Positions 34,136 to 43,357 of a DNA stretch of 64,000 nucleotides are shown here, in pieces. The notes beneath the pieces were generated by a model, which searched no databases, had not been told where the DNA came from, and worked only from the letters and a program-made list of their open reading frames with translations. Source of the stretch: Methylomonas sp. 11b (GTDB taxonomy: Bacteria > Pseudomonadota > Gammaproteobacteria > Methylococcales > Methylomonadaceae); assembly GCF_000515215.1 (NCBI RefSeq), contig NZ_KI911557.1:1943586-2007585 (forward strand). Reading direction: 5' to 3'. Position 1 is the first letter of the stretch. Every line of letters begins with the position of its first letter. A program made the position numbers and the translations under genes.

Positions 34136-34733
34136 AAACAGGCCAAACATTGGCGCAGACTTACTCTTGGCGGAAAGACTGATCCAACTCGGCGCCCGTC
34201 CGCCAATTGTCAGCCAGCTCTGCCATTTAACCCGAAAACAAAGCATAGTTTTTTTTAAGGCGGTACAAGGACAATCGCCCAAACAAGGCATGCTGCCACA
34301 CGATCATCAATGGGCCATCCGCTCGGCGTTCAACAACATTCATGCCTCGCTATTTTTAAGCATGATTGAAGACATTCGGCACCGGCTTTCTACCCCGAAC
34401 CTGAGTGCGACCTTACTGGTTGCAGCCTATGAGATCTACAGCAACGTCGCTTCCAAAATTTTAGCCGATCGGCAATTTATCCAACCACGCTCCAGCGAAC
34501 ATTATCCGTTAGATATAAACCGGGCTTGGTATTTAATTACCATGCGCTCAACAGGTGATTTGGTATTCATTCTTTGCGGGCGTTGCCACGCCCGTTACCT
34601 GGGCATGATTCACCCGGATGCCGCATTTAGCCAATGCCCTATCTGCGAGGTGTGGACCGATCGCTCAGGTCGGCGACGCTGGGTTTCCGCAAAATCAAAA
34701 ATGCTCACATTGAACAAACTAAGCGCTCGTTAG
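34125..34733 (+). CDS. FlhC-like activator subunit (SetC/AcaC type)
   Basis: The 202-residue protein starts at ATG 34125, inside the end of the FlhD-like gene. It has the FlhC layout: helical N-terminal part (LLLAERLIQLGARPPIVSQLCHLTRKQSIVFFKAVQGQSPKQG), a central helical region, and a C-terminal four-cysteine zinc site, CGRCHARYLG and CPICEVW. FlhC binds DNA with FlhD. Together with the preceding gene it should form the D/C complex that switches on conjugation genes. Confidence 0.82.
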   Translation: MPFKNRPNIGADLLLAERLIQLGARPPIVSQLCHLTRKQSIVFFKAVQGQSPKQGMLPHDHQWAIRSAFNNIHASLFLSMIEDIRHRLSTPNLSATLLVAAYEIYSNVASKILADRQFIQPRSSEHYPLDINRAWYLITMRSTGDLVFILCGRCHARYLGMIHPDAAFSQCPICEVWTDRSGRRRWVSAKSKMLTLNKLSAR

Positions 34734-34765
34734 AGACGATCCATCAGCTACTAAGGAGAAGTCGC

Positions 34766-35359
34766 ATGCATATCGTTGTCGTCACAGCCACCAATTCCCA
34801 AATACCTCAGCCAATCCATGGCAAAAATCTCGCAAGACTGGCTCGCGAGTGCTTTGCCAATCAGCAATTGCTGACAATTGATTTTAAGGACGTCAAAACC
34901 ATCACGCAGGGGTTCATTCAGGAATTGTTTTTGCCACTGGTCGCTGAATTCGGATCCGATTATCTGAAATCGAAACTGAAAATAGTCAATATGGCGGGGC
35001 ACATCGATAACATGATGCAGTCAGCATTCAAAAATCTGGAGGTCTACTTTGACAAACTAACGGCGATCGATCAACTGGGTTGCGATGAAGAGATTTATGC
35101 CATGAATCAGGCCTGGCTCATCAAAGCCAGAGAAATTGCACGGGAGAACCCGGTACTGACCGAGCTGGTACTTGGCATTACGGATGAAACCATGCGCTTG
35201 GCAGTTGGACGTTTATCTTTAGAAGACATTGATTTCATTGCCCGCTCTAACTGGTTATGTTTTACCCCCCGATTTTCGCGTCAGTTTATTCAAAACATCA
35301 ACAGAGAATCGCCACCGATGTTGGAAGCCATGCTCGGATTAAGTGGCAATATTGGCTAA
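34766..35359 (+). CDS. STAS-like domain fused to an FlhD-like domain
   Basis: The 197-residue protein starts at ATG 34766 (AAGGAG at 8 nt). Residues 1-95 resemble the STAS-like DUF4325 domain (LLTIDFKDVKTITQGFIQELFLPLVAEFGSDYL, then KLKIVNMAGHIDNMM). Residues 100-195 repeat the FlhD-like pattern (AMNQAWLIKAREIARENPVLTELVLGITDETMRLAVGRLSLEDIDFIARSN). It thus looks like a second D subunit with a sensory or partner-binding module. It lies between the first FlhC-like gene and a second, shorter one, 12 bp before the latter. Confidence 0.75.
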   Translation: MHIVVVTATNSQIPQPIHGKNLARLARECFANQQLLTIDFKDVKTITQGFIQELFLPLVAEFGSDYLKSKLKIVNMAGHIDNMMQSAFKNLEVYFDKLTAIDQLGCDEEIYAMNQAWLIKAREIARENPVLTELVLGITDETMRLAVGRLSLEDIDFIARSNWLCFTPRFSRQFIQNINRESPPMLEAMLGLSGNIG

Positions 35360-35371
35360 GGGGGACAGCTA

Positions 35372-35839
35372 ATGCTCAAGAAATTTCAACAGCAATCCCT
35401 GGCAATTGAACTGCTCAATCGTCACGCAAAGGTCAAAATCGTTCATCAAGCAACTGGAATTCCGATCAAGCTATTGAGACAGACATACCGTCAATTACAT
35501 GGCCGTTCGCCCAGCCGTGGATCCATCAAATTTTCCACCCGTGGCTTGACTGGAAGCCGGCGGAAATACAAGGACGTAACGCTGTTTGCCGTGTGCTATC
35601 GGGCTGCTTCAAACAAATCGGCCGACAGTCAAATCCAAACACTGATAACCGCTTTTGACGCCTACAAGCGTTCCTATCCTTCCGGACAACTCGACTTTTC
35701 GGCTGCTTGGGTGGTAGCCCAGGACATCAAAGATAAAAAAGTTCAGATTTCGACATGCACGAATTGTCGAGCCTGGGTTTTATTGAATGCGAGGGAAGAT
35801 CTATCTGAACGTTGCGGTGTGTGTAACAACTCTTTGTAA
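35372..35839 (+). CDS. Second FlhC-like protein (short)
   Basis: The 155-residue protein begins LLNRHAKVKIVHQATGIPIKLLRQTYRQLHGRSPSRG, the FlhC-type N-terminal helix pattern, and ends with the zinc site CTNCRAW and CGVCNNSL. It is about 45 residues shorter than the first FlhC-like protein, missing part of the central region. It follows the STAS-FlhD fusion by 12 bp, so they are likely a second D/C pair, perhaps antagonist or alternative activator. Confidence 0.78.
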   Translation: MLKKFQQQSLAIELLNRHAKVKIVHQATGIPIKLLRQTYRQLHGRSPSRGSIKFSTRGLTGSRRKYKDVTLFAVCYRAASNKSADSQIQTLITAFDAYKRSYPSGQLDFSAAWVVAQDIKDKKVQISTCTNCRAWVLLNAREDLSERCGVCNNSL

Positions 35840-35852
35840 TTAGGTTGATCCT

Positions 35853-36083
35853 GTGAATACTGAAAGCGAACAAAAGACGACAGAAATTGCCAAAGAAAAA
35901 GAGTTCTTAAAGATCAGTGATATGTTGGAGAAATTAGGTGTGACTCGCACTCAATTTTGGCGAATGAGGAAGGCAGGCGAAGTACCTCCACCGGTAATTA
36001 AGAATCCTCAAATGTGGCTAGCAAGCAAAGTAAACGCTTTCTATGAAAGTAGGGCAAACAAAGAGAGTGACAGTTCGCTTTAG
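35853..36083 (+). CDS. AlpA-like excisionase/regulator
   Basis: The 76-residue protein begins at GTG 35853, 14 bp after the FlhC-like stop. It has the winged-helix pattern of AlpA/Xis proteins (FLKISDMLEKLGVTRTQFWRMRKAGEVPPPVIKNPQMWLASKVNAFYES). Such proteins bind near attachment sites, act as recombination directionality factors or activate the integrase gene. Its place as the last gene before the tRNA cluster supports that role. No strong ribosome site is visible, so it may be coupled to the upstream gene. Confidence 0.82.
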   Translation: MNTESEQKTTEIAKEKEFLKISDMLEKLGVTRTQFWRMRKAGEVPPPVIKNPQMWLASKVNAFYESRANKESDSSL

Positions 36084-36177
36084 TTAACGATTGCAAAGCT
36101 TCCAGATCTTAATTCCAAGCGTTACTATGACTTTGGCGAAAATATTTGCTTATGTAACGTACGTTTTTCAGATGGTG

Positions 36178-36230
36178 AACCGAAAAATTTTCGGTTTTAA
36201 GAGAAAAACAAAGTGACCATAAAAGTGACC
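36178..36230. repeat. Palindrome and AAGTGACC repeats at the right end of the element
   Basis: AACCGAAAA-a-TTTTCGGTT (36178-36196) is a near-perfect palindrome that may end the regulator transcript. It is followed by CAAAGTGACC (36209-36218) and AAAAGTGACC (36221-36230), 12 bases apart in the same direction. The spacing of about one helical turn suggests paired protein sites, for example integrase or Xis arm sites next to the tRNA attachment gene. The role is inferred. Confidence 0.5.
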
Positions 36231-36234
36231 ACGC

Positions 36235-36271
36235 ATAAAAAAAGGGCTTAGGTATTTCTACCTAAGCCCTT
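36235..36271 (-). terminator. Intrinsic terminator of the tRNA operon
   Basis: On the minus strand, a 13-bp stem (36242-36254 with 36259-36271, loop of four) is followed by a run of T bases (A-run at 36236-36243 on the plus strand). It lies 9 bp after the 3' end of tRNA-Asn. Confidence 0.88.
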
Positions 36272-36279
36272 GATTTATT

Positions 36280-36355
36280 TGGCTCCCCCGGACGGGCTCG
36301 AACCGCCGACCTAGTGATTAACAGTCACCCGCTCTACCGACTGAGCTACAGGGGA
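36280..36355 (-). tRNA. tRNA-Asn (GTT)
   Basis: This 76-nt gene on the minus strand has the anticodon GTT, the T-loop GGTTCGAGCCC, a 7-bp acceptor stem and an encoded CCA end. It is the last tRNA of a Ser-Arg-Asn run. Its 3' end faces the mobile element, which makes it the likely attachment gene. Confidence 0.95.
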
Positions 36356-36378
36356 TTAATATTTTGCTGTTCTCGATA

Positions 36379-36455
36379 TGGCGCGCCCGGAGAGATTCGA
36401 ACTCCCGACCGCTCGGTTCGTAGCCGAGTACTCTATCCAGCTGAGCTACGGGCGC
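36379..36455 (-). tRNA. tRNA-Arg (ACG)
   Basis: This 77-nt gene on the minus strand has anticodon ACG (read with inosine), GTTCGAATC T loop, acceptor GCGCCCG paired with CGGGCGC and an encoded CCA. Confidence 0.95.
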
Positions 36456-36511
36456 TTATCTGAGCCGCTTATTATCTTTCTTTTAGAAACCTATGTCAAG
36501 GCTTTATTTAG

Positions 36512-36602
36512 TGGCGGAGAGAGAGGGATTCGAACCCTCGATGCGCTTTTGGCACATACTCCCTTAGCAGGGGAGCGCCTTCGGCCTCTCGGCCATCTCT
36601 CC
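36512..36602 (-). tRNA. tRNA-Ser (GCT)
   Basis: This 91-nt class II tRNA on the minus strand has anticodon GCT, a long variable arm, acceptor GGAGAGA paired with TCTCTCC and an encoded CCA. It follows csrA by 10 bp, the order known from pseudomonads and relatives. Confidence 0.95.
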
Positions 36603-36612
36603 TATAACTTAC

Positions 36613-36804
36613 TCAGCCCTCCGTACTCCCTGCTTCGGACTGCTCTTTCTTAATTCTCTCGTAGATTTCTTCCCTATGAACAGATATATCTTTTGGTGCA
36701 TTTACGCCAATTCTAACTTGATTTCCTTTTACCCCGAGAACTGTAACAGTCACATCGTCACCAATCATCAAGGTCTCTCCTACTCTACGAGTCAAGATAA
36801 GCAT
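36613..36804 (-). CDS. csrA: Carbon storage regulator CsrA
   Basis: The 63-residue protein is a textbook Csr[52 protein letters not shown]. It binds GGA motifs in mRNA leaders and controls translation and stability. Upstream of the start, AGGGAGAT gives a ribosome site that contains GGA, the usual basis of autoregulation. It lies just upstream of tRNA-Ser on the same strand. It belongs to the chromosome, not the element. Confidence 0.96.
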   Translation of the reverse strand: MLILTRRVGETLMIGDDVTVTVLGVKGNQVRIGVNAPKDISVHREEIYERIKKEQSEAGSTEG

Positions 36805-36965
36805 ACTATCTCCCTACACTATTAATGCGCTTTGTTACTGCAACATACTCGAACCGACGATTATATCCGTTTTTGAGAAAAAATAAAGATATATTTACTA
36901 GCCTTAAAGAAAACCACACGTACAGCTACCACATCTGAATAGACAAATTCGTGCGTTTTTCTTAA

Positions 36966-37157
36966 CTATCCCTTAGACAACCACTCATGGCGCATTGTAT
37001 CCAGACTCTGCATCAGCTCATCTAATGCTTTAACCGATTCTTTGTGCAAAGGATGAGCATGATTGTGAACCGGGTGCTTGGTGTCGTTCATTAGTTCATC
37101 AATGAAACGCTCTGCCTCCATAATATCTTGTGGAAGCGAATCTGATTTTTCGGCCAT
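36966..37157 (-). CDS. Small hypothetical protein
   Basis: The 63-residue protein is acidic and helical, with histidine-rich middle: IMEAERFIDELMNDTKHPVHNHAHPLHKESVKALDELMQSLDTMRHEWLSKG. I do not recognise it by name. The composition and repeated heptad-like Leu positions look like a real small protein. It is 160 bp upstream of csrA on the same strand. Confidence 0.65.
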   Translation of the reverse strand: MAEKSDSLPQDIMEAERFIDELMNDTKHPVHNHAHPLHKESVKALDELMQSLDTMRHEWLSKG

Positions 37158-37192
37158 CTGAATAACAAACAGGTTTATGGTAATTTGCGCAT

Positions 37193-37216
37193 AAAAAAGC
37201 CCACTATTAAGTGGGC
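37193..37216 (-). terminator. Intrinsic terminator, minus strand
   Basis: GCCCACT-atta-AGTGGGC (37199-37216) is followed on the minus strand by six T bases. No annotated minus-strand gene lies immediately to the right, so it may end a small RNA or a long untranslated transcript from the 37.2-38.0 kb gap. Confidence 0.75.
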
Positions 37217-38058
37217 TTCGTCCGGTGTTATTTTTATGTTTTTTGGACGCCTGATATCTGCGATAACAGGTTAATAGCTTGCGCTTTTATTATTGTTGTA
37301 CCGTTACACGGTCGCATTCCCTCCCCCAATAGATACGAAGCTTTTCGGCTCGTATTGACCTAAGTCAAGGTGGGCGCATTCTAGTGTACTTAAATCGCTT
37401 TGTCCAGAAAAAGTGCGACGATTTGTCGCAACCTTAAAACACTGACATGTCAAGGCTTTCGGCAATCGGTCAAGCAGATGAGTTTTTACCGTTATCATTC
37501 TCGCGCCGTCATCTCCTGGCCGGTCGGCCGCTCGCGTTTTGATGAGTTATTGTTCCGGCAAGAAAGCAACGTAGACTGCATCTGGCTTCCAAACACTAAA
37601 TCCGCGCGAGATACCAATAATTCATAAAGCCGGGTTATGATTTGTCGTCGAATCCCGGTATTAAGCAAAGCACATATTCGATTACACAAAGCAAGCGGGT
37701 TCAAATACCGGACTGAACGTCCATATACTCGTCGCTTCAGCTTAAATTCCCCGGATTCGTCATTCCAGAAAATGGCAGCCGCTAGACCGAGCAGCGAATT
37801 CGTTATAGCCGCTTACTTTCTAAATCAACCTTTCAGCTAGGTGCCGGAAAAGGTTGATAGCCAAACCTAACTGTAAAACGGTGATCGTTGGATTACCGAT
37901 CTCCAGACTATCGGAATAGCTCGAAAACAGTACTCAGTGCCTGTCGATGCTCTTATCCCGGCCAGTATGATGGAGTTTGTGATTTTAGGGGATGCGGCTA
38001 ATCTGGATTTTTTCATTAAACCTGCTGTCATGCAGCTTATCAATACAACGGAACAACC
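37217..38058. other. 840-bp region without a clear gene
   Basis: Several short frames exist (37304-37498 minus, 37400-37627 plus, 37637-37840 plus) but overlap each other, lack good ribosome sites and show no recognisable family. Next to the 37193 terminator, CGTCC and GGACG (about 37220-37254) close an A/T-rich loop, which could be part of a small RNA read leftward. I see no promoter I would defend. Confidence 0.4.
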
Positions 38059-38400
38059 ATGAACGATTTACCTAACTGCCCAAAATGCGGCTCTGAATAC
38101 ACCTATCACGACGGCACCATGAATATTTGTCCGGACTGCGCCCACGAATGGTCGAACGATGCCGCCGGTGACAGCGACGATGAGGCGAAAGTAGTCAAGG
38201 ACGCCAACGGCAACCAGCTGCAAGACGGCGATACCGTCACCGTGATTAAAGACCTGAAAGTGAAAGGCTCTTCACTCGTTGTCAAAGTCGGCACCCGAGT
38301 TAAAAACATCCGCCTAGTGGACGGCGACCACGATATCGACTGCAAAATCGACGGCATCGGCGCGATGAAATTGAAATCGGAATTTGTAAAAAAAGTCTGA
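38059..38400 (+). CDS. PhnA/YjdM family zinc-ribbon protein
   Basis: The 113-residue protein has the N-terminal zinc ribbon ([28 protein letters not shown]) and the PhnA C-terminal domain ([66 protein letters not shown]). The family is named after the phosphonate operon but does not itself cleave phosphonates; its role is unclear. The length fits (about 110). It is a monocistronic gene. Confidence 0.92.
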   Translation: MNDLPNCPKCGSEYTYHDGTMNICPDCAHEWSNDAAGDSDDEAKVVKDANGNQLQDGDTVTVIKDLKVKGSSLVVKVGTRVKNIRLVDGDHDIDCKIDGIGAMKLKSEFVKKV

Positions 38401-38715
38401 TCCCACCCACTAATCGCAAGGTGCATGTGGTTCTAATAACCCGGCTCTTAAATACCGTTGAGTTTATCGAAGGGCACACCAGCCTGGGCTTCGACGAGCT
38501 TGTATGGTAAAGGTTAAGAGAATCGGGGAGACTTTGGTTGTCGGGATGGAGGGACATCGACAAGCATCTGCTAAGACAGACCTCACTGAGAAATCATCCC
38601 ATCGCGTCTTCCAGAGTCGATGAAGAATCTAGCGGTTAGACCGCCGATTTGTGCACAAGCTTACTCGGCAGACGCACCACCCCGACTCTCTTATTTTTCA
38701 ACAGGTGGAGGACGT

Positions 38716-39069
38716 ATGACAAGCGAAATGTTGATCGGTATCGATGTAGCAAAAGATGAACTGGTGATAGATTCAGAGCAGGGTTTGTTGACGCTTGCCA
38801 ATACGGCAGAGGCCATCGATGCCTGGCTGAAGACGTTACCGACCGGGAGTTATATTGGCCTGGAAGCCACCAGCGATTATCATCAACTCATGGCAGAGCA
38901 AGCGGTATTGATGGGCATGGTCGTCTATGTGCTGAACCCACGGGATATGCGCCATTATGCCCTGGGTTTGGGCAGACGGGGCAAGACGGATCGAGTGGAC
39001 GCCCAAATGATCCGGCGATTTATCACCGCTGACGCTCAGAAAATTGCTTGCCTCAACAATGCAGCTTGA
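38716..39069 (+). pseudogene. Truncated IS110-family transposase
   Basis: About 118 residues remain: MLIGIDVAKDELVID and GLEATSDYHQLMAEQAVLMGMVVYVLNPRDMRHYALGLGRRGKTDRVDAQMI, the N-terminal DEDD (RuvC-like) domain of IS110 transposases with its first Asp and the TDRVDA block. A stop at 39069 cuts it; full-length enzymes have over 300 residues and a C-terminal transposase_20 domain, which is absent. The start ATG 38716 has GGAGG at 4 nt. Confidence 0.85.
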
Positions 39070-39570
39070 CGAAAACCATAGAATCTCAGCCCGAACGGAA
39101 TACCAGTGGTAAATAGGGCCGGGTTACTAGATGATTTAACCCTAGCCGCCCGCGACTCACAGACACCCGGCGAAGCGGCCTGAACCCGCTTCGACAATTT
39201 GATATTCGGAGCCAAACCCATCAAATATTAGGAGGCTCCGAAACCGCTTCGCCGGCTCATTCTGCATGCCCGCCAAACAGCAGGATTGAATACTTCGGCA
39301 TAATCGGTGCTATCATGTAGCTCGTGCAACGCTGCACCTTCTGCTCCCTTCAACAACGACGTTGGAAATAGGCTGACTCACGTTCAGCTAAGCGATTTAC
39401 TCGTCTGTTGTGCCTGCCTTCGCTCGTTTCAGGACACCCACACTTCATGAGTAAATAAGCCCATTTCAAGGGGAGCAATAGCTTGTGCATGCGAGCTGAT
39501 TGATACGAATTTCCAACGCCAGACCCGGCCAGCGGAATTCATTTTGTTCCCTACTTTTCAAAGGTAAGTT
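39070..39570. other. 500-bp region after the broken transposase
   Basis: No gene of quality is seen. Several short repeated words around GGCGAAGCGG and GGAGCC suggest remains of inserted DNA. It ends with the leader of the NarK-type gene, where AAAGGTAAG lies before the ATG at 39571. Confidence 0.45.
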
Positions 39571-41046
39571 ATGTCCTCGAGCAAACTCAATCTTTTTAGC
39601 TTTACCGGCAAAATGCAGATTTTGCACATGAGCTGGCTGGCGTTTTTCATTAGCTTTGTGGTGTGGTTCAACCATGCGCCGCTAATGTTGGCGATTGCCG
39701 AGAGCCTTAAACTCAGTCAACCGGAAATTAAAACCATCTTGATACTGAACGTGGCGTTGACGATCCCGTCACGGATTGCGATTGGTATTTTGGTGGATAA
39801 ATTTGGCCCCAAACGCACCTACTCAAGCTTGTTGGCGATCAGCAGTATTCCCTGCTTCATGTTTGCAGCTGCCGACGACTTTCAGCAATTAGCCCTGGCG
39901 AGATTTTTGATGGGTTTCGTCGGCGCCGGCTTTGTCATCGGAATCCGTATGGTCGGCGAATGGTTCCCGGCCAGACAACTCGGTGTTGCCGAAGGCATCT
40001 ACGGCGGCTGGGGCAATTTCGGCTCAGCCGCTGCGGCCATCGCCTTACCGTCATTAGCCTTGGCATTCGGCGGCGAAAACGGTTGGCGTTATGCAATTGC
40101 CTGCACCGGCATCATGGCTTTGCTCTATTCGGTGATTTATTTTTTCAGCGTCAGCGATACGCCCCAAGGTTCGACGTATTTCAAACCCAAGAAAGCCGGC
40201 GCGATGGAAGTGACCAGCATCTGGGATCTGTTCTTCTACATTCTGATGACCATTCCTTTGTATGCAGCGCTAAGTTTGCTGACCTGGAAACTGTCGCCAA
40301 CGGGCATGAAGCTGTTATCCGGTGACGCCACAATCGGTCTTTACATCGGGATTTGGCTATTGTTTCTCTACAACTTGTACAAAATCGTGCATGTTAATCA
40401 GGAACACCTCACCCAACCCATTGAAGCGATACACCAATACAAGTTTAAACAGGTTGCCATTCTGGATCTGGCATACCTGGTGACCTTCGGCTCCGAACTC
40501 GCTGTCGTCTCCATGCTGCCGCTGTTTTTCCACGAGACATTCAAACAGACGGGCATCACCCCAGTGCAAGCGGGCTTATTGGCATCGAGCTTCGCGTTCA
40601 TGAACCTAGTCGCCCGGCCTGGCGGCGGCTGGCTGAGCGATAAGTACGGTCGCAAATTGTCGTTGAGCGTTTGTGTAATCGGTTGCGCACTGGGCTATGC
40701 CGCCATGTCGCAAATCAATTCGGAATGGCCGATTGCCATGGCGTTTACCGTGACCTTTTTGTGTTCATTTTTCGTCCAGGCGGGATGCGGCGCGGTCTAC
40801 GCAATGGTGCCTTTGATCAAACGCCGCATGACCGGGCAAATCGCCGGCATGGTCGGTGCTTACGGCAATGTGGGCGGAGTCACCTTTCTGACGGTATTGT
40901 CTTTCGTCACACCGGAAGCCTTTTTTCTCACCATCGCCGGCACCGCCGTCGTGGTCGCATTGGCAGTGCAATTTATCGAAGAACCCGCCGGCCACATGGC
41001 AGAAATCATGGAAGACGGCAGCGTGGCCATGATCGAATTAGTCTAA
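39571..41046 (+). CDS. NarK/NasA-type nitrate-nitrite transporter (MFS)
   Basis: The 491-residue membrane protein has the major facilitator pattern with about 12 segments. [19 protein letters not shown] at the start, the [39 protein letters not shown] block and [19 protein letters not shown] are the nitrate/nitrite porter signatures. It imports nitrate or exports nitrite across the inner membrane. The usual family length is 400-480; the extra length is a loop near residues 210-290. It is followed by a small membrane protein gene and a PP2C-kinase fusion, a layout known next to nitrate assimilation transporters. Confidence 0.88.
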   Translation: MSSSKLNLFSFTGKMQILHMSWLAFFISFVVWFNHAPLMLAIAESLKLSQPEIKTILILNVALTIPSRIAIGILVDKFGPKRTYSSLLAISSIPCFMFAAADDFQQLALARFLMGFVGAGFVIGIRMVGEWFPARQLGVAEGIYGGWGNFGSAAAAIALPSLALAFGGENGWRYAIACTGIMALLYSVIYFFSVSDTPQGSTYFKPKKAGAMEVTSIWDLFFYILMTIPLYAALSLLTWKLSPTGMKLLSGDATIGLYIGIWLLFLYNLYKIVHVNQEHLTQPIEAIHQYKFKQVAILDLAYLVTFGSELAVVSMLPLFFHETFKQTGITPVQAGLLASSFAFMNLVARPGGGWLSDKYGRKLSLSVCVIGCALGYAAMSQINSEWPIAMAFTVTFLCSFFVQAGCGAVYAMVPLIKRRMTGQIAGMVGAYGNVGGVTFLTVLSFVTPEAFFLTIAGTAVVVALAVQFIEEPAGHMAEIMEDGSVAMIELV

Positions 41047-41123
41047 CCAGCAAAGCATCCCTTCGTCATCTGCCGAAGATTGTTATAGCAATTTTTAACA
41101 TTTAGTGATTTGGAGAAATACCC

Positions 41124-41423
41124 ATGATCGAAGCATTATTGGCCGTCTTAACCCTGACTTTAATCGTTTGCTGGCGTTGCGCCTGCCAAACATCCAGCGG
41201 AGAACACTACGCTGCTCAACAACCCGCCCAGTCCCAAAACAGCCCTTTTTTGCCGGAAGATGCCGTTCTGAGACGGCATGTCATTTCCCTGGTCCACCAC
41301 GAAATCGAAGCCACCCTGCCCCCGCGCCCCAGCGACTCGGTGTTACTGCGTCATCACCAAGCTTTGCTGATGACTAAACTGGAACAGCGCCTGACGGAAT
41401 TGCGCCATTACCGCGCCTGCTAA
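41124..41423 (+). CDS. Small membrane-anchored protein
   Basis: The 99-residue protein has one N-terminal hydrophobic stretch (MIEALLAVLTLTLIVCWRC) and a soluble helical part ending VLLRHHQALLMTKLEQRLTELRHY. A ribosome site (GGAG) is 9 nt from the ATG. I do not recognise the family. It lies between the NarK-type gene and the PP2C-kinase gene on the same strand, spaced 77 and 30 bp. Confidence 0.65.
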   Translation: MIEALLAVLTLTLIVCWRCACQTSSGEHYAAQQPAQSQNSPFLPEDAVLRRHVISLVHHEIEATLPPRPSDSVLLRHHQALLMTKLEQRLTELRHYRAC

Positions 41424-41453
41424 GCCACGCACAACTTCAATTATCCGCAGCCT

Positions 41454-43181
41454 ATGGCCAAAACCTTATCAGTCAAACTCGGTTCGCACAGCGACAAAGG
41501 TGTGAAACCCGAAAATGAAGATTGTTGGGGCGCTGTCGTCCCTGCGGAACCGCAACTGACCCTAAAAGGCATCGTAGCGGGTATTGCGGACGGCATGAGC
41601 GGCAGTGAAGCCGGCAAGGAAGCCAGCCATTGCTGTATCACCGCGTTTCTGGAGGATTACTACAGCACGCCGGATTCCTGGTCAGTAGCCAAAGCCGGAC
41701 AAAAAATCCTGTCAGCTACCAACTCCTGGCTGCACAGTCAGGGACAAATACGCTATGCCTCGGTAAAAGGCATGGTCAGCACGCTCAGTGTGTTGGTGCT
41801 TAAATCCAACACCGCCCATATTCTGCACGTCGGCGATTCTCGAATTTATTTATGGCGGCAACATGGGCTGGAGCAACTGACGCGCGACCACAGGCTTTGG
41901 GTGTCCAACGACAAAAGCTATCTGAATCGAGCGATGGGTATCGAACCGCATTTGGAAGTGGATTACAAATCGCTGACCGTCGAAAAAAACGACTTATTCT
42001 TGATGACTTCGGACGGGCTCCACGATTTTATAAGCGAGCACCACCTAAAAACGCTGCTCTCGCAGGATTCCGATCTGCAAACCCTTGCCGAAGTCTTGGT
42101 CAAAACCGCCCTGGCTAACGGGAGCAACGACAATGTGACCTGCCAACTGGTTCGAATCGACGACTTGCCGCAACTACGCGAAGACGAAATATTGCGACAT
42201 CATGGGCACTTGCCTTTCCCACCGCCACTGGCACCCGGCATGCTGCTGGATGGCTACCGGATCGAAGCGGAATTGCATGCCAGCAAGCGCACCCAAATTT
42301 ACCAAGCCTTCGATACGCTGCATAACCGGTGGGTCATTTTGAAGACGCCGTCGGTGCTGTATAACGACGACACCCATTATATCGAGCATTTTTTGCACGA
42401 AGAATGGGCTGGCAAACGAATCAACCATCCCAACGTCTTAACGGTACTCGAATCCGACCGCACTAAAAGCTGTCTTTACTATGTAACCGAATTTATCGAA
42501 GGGCAAACCCTAAGACAATGGATCAGTCAGAACCCCAAGCCGGAGATCAAGCGGGTTCGCACCCTAATCGAACAAATCGCCAAAGGGCTGCGCGCTTTTC
42601 ATCGTATGGAAATGCTGCATCAGGATTTGAAACCGGAAAACATCATGATCACCGAGCAAGGCAGCGTTAAGATCATAGACTTCGGTTCGGTCAAGATCGC
42701 CGGCATCGCCGAGATCACCCCACTCGACCGGAATCAAGCCGAGAATATTCTCGGTACGCTGAACTACACCGCACCGGAGTATCACTTAGGTCAATCCGGC
42801 ACGGTGAAGTCGGATTTATTCTCCTTAGGCGTCATCTGTTACGAAATGCTCAACGGCAATTTGCCATTCGCCAACATGCCGGAAAAACCCAACCGCAACA
42901 ATCTCGAGCGCCTGGTTTACATTCCCAGCATCCGCCGCAACGAGATGGTGCCGATCTGGATAGACGGTGCCTTGAAAAAGGCCACGACGATTTCGCCACG
43001 GTTTCGGTATGACGAATTGTCCGAATTCCTGCACGACCTATCCACTCCCAACCCGCAATTTCTGAAAGCGGAAGATAAAATCCCACTTATAGAGCGCAAT
43101 CCGCTGTTGTTCTGGAAAAGTACGACAGCGCTGTTCTTTCTGAGCAGCGTCGTTTTACTGTTCTTACTGAGCAGGCAATAA
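41454..43181 (+). CDS. Bifunctional PP2C phosphatase / Ser-Thr kinase
   Basis: The 575-residue protein joins two domains. Residues 1-240 are a PP2C phosphatase (HSDKGVKPENEDCWG, VAGIADGMSGSEAG, LHVGDSRIYLWR, MTSDGLHDF, NGSNDNVTCQLV). Residues 265-525 are a kinase: ILKTPS (Lys), HQDLKPENIMI (catalytic loop with Gln for Arg), IDFGSVKI, and LNYTAPEY. The glycine loop is poorly kept. One membrane segment ends the protein (STTALFFLSSVVLLFLLSR). Proteins of this type are often linked to nitrate transporters; targets are not known. Confidence 0.9.
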   Translation: MAKTLSVKLGSHSDKGVKPENEDCWGAVVPAEPQLTLKGIVAGIADGMSGSEAGKEASHCCITAFLEDYYSTPDSWSVAKAGQKILSATNSWLHSQGQIRYASVKGMVSTLSVLVLKSNTAHILHVGDSRIYLWRQHGLEQLTRDHRLWVSNDKSYLNRAMGIEPHLEVDYKSLTVEKNDLFLMTSDGLHDFISEHHLKTLLSQDSDLQTLAEVLVKTALANGSNDNVTCQLVRIDDLPQLREDEILRHHGHLPFPPPLAPGMLLDGYRIEAELHASKRTQIYQAFDTLHNRWVILKTPSVLYNDDTHYIEHFLHEEWAGKRINHPNVLTVLESDRTKSCLYYVTEFIEGQTLRQWISQNPKPEIKRVRTLIEQIAKGLRAFHRMEMLHQDLKPENIMITEQGSVKIIDFGSVKIAGIAEITPLDRNQAENILGTLNYTAPEYHLGQSGTVKSDLFSLGVICYEMLNGNLPFANMPEKPNRNNLERLVYIPSIRRNEMVPIWIDGALKKATTISPRFRYDELSEFLHDLSTPNPQFLKAEDKIPLIERNPLLFWKSTTALFFLSSVVLLFLLSRQ

Positions 43182-43357
43182 GCTCATAAACGCAGCCATC
43201 GCTGAATCTGTAGCCAGGGGTTTACACCGGCCAACCGATTGCATAACCCATTTTAGCGATGTTCATAGAGCCACTTTCGATATTTGGCCTCTACCGCTTG
43301 ACCACCTAGTTTTACTTTGGCAAACCGTCTTGTACGGCTTATTTGTGTTCGTTTGTT

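Noticed and set aside
36378..36653. Open frame across the tRNA genes
   Set aside because: It is the antisense of tRNA-Arg, tRNA-Ser and the csrA end; its protein has no family pattern.
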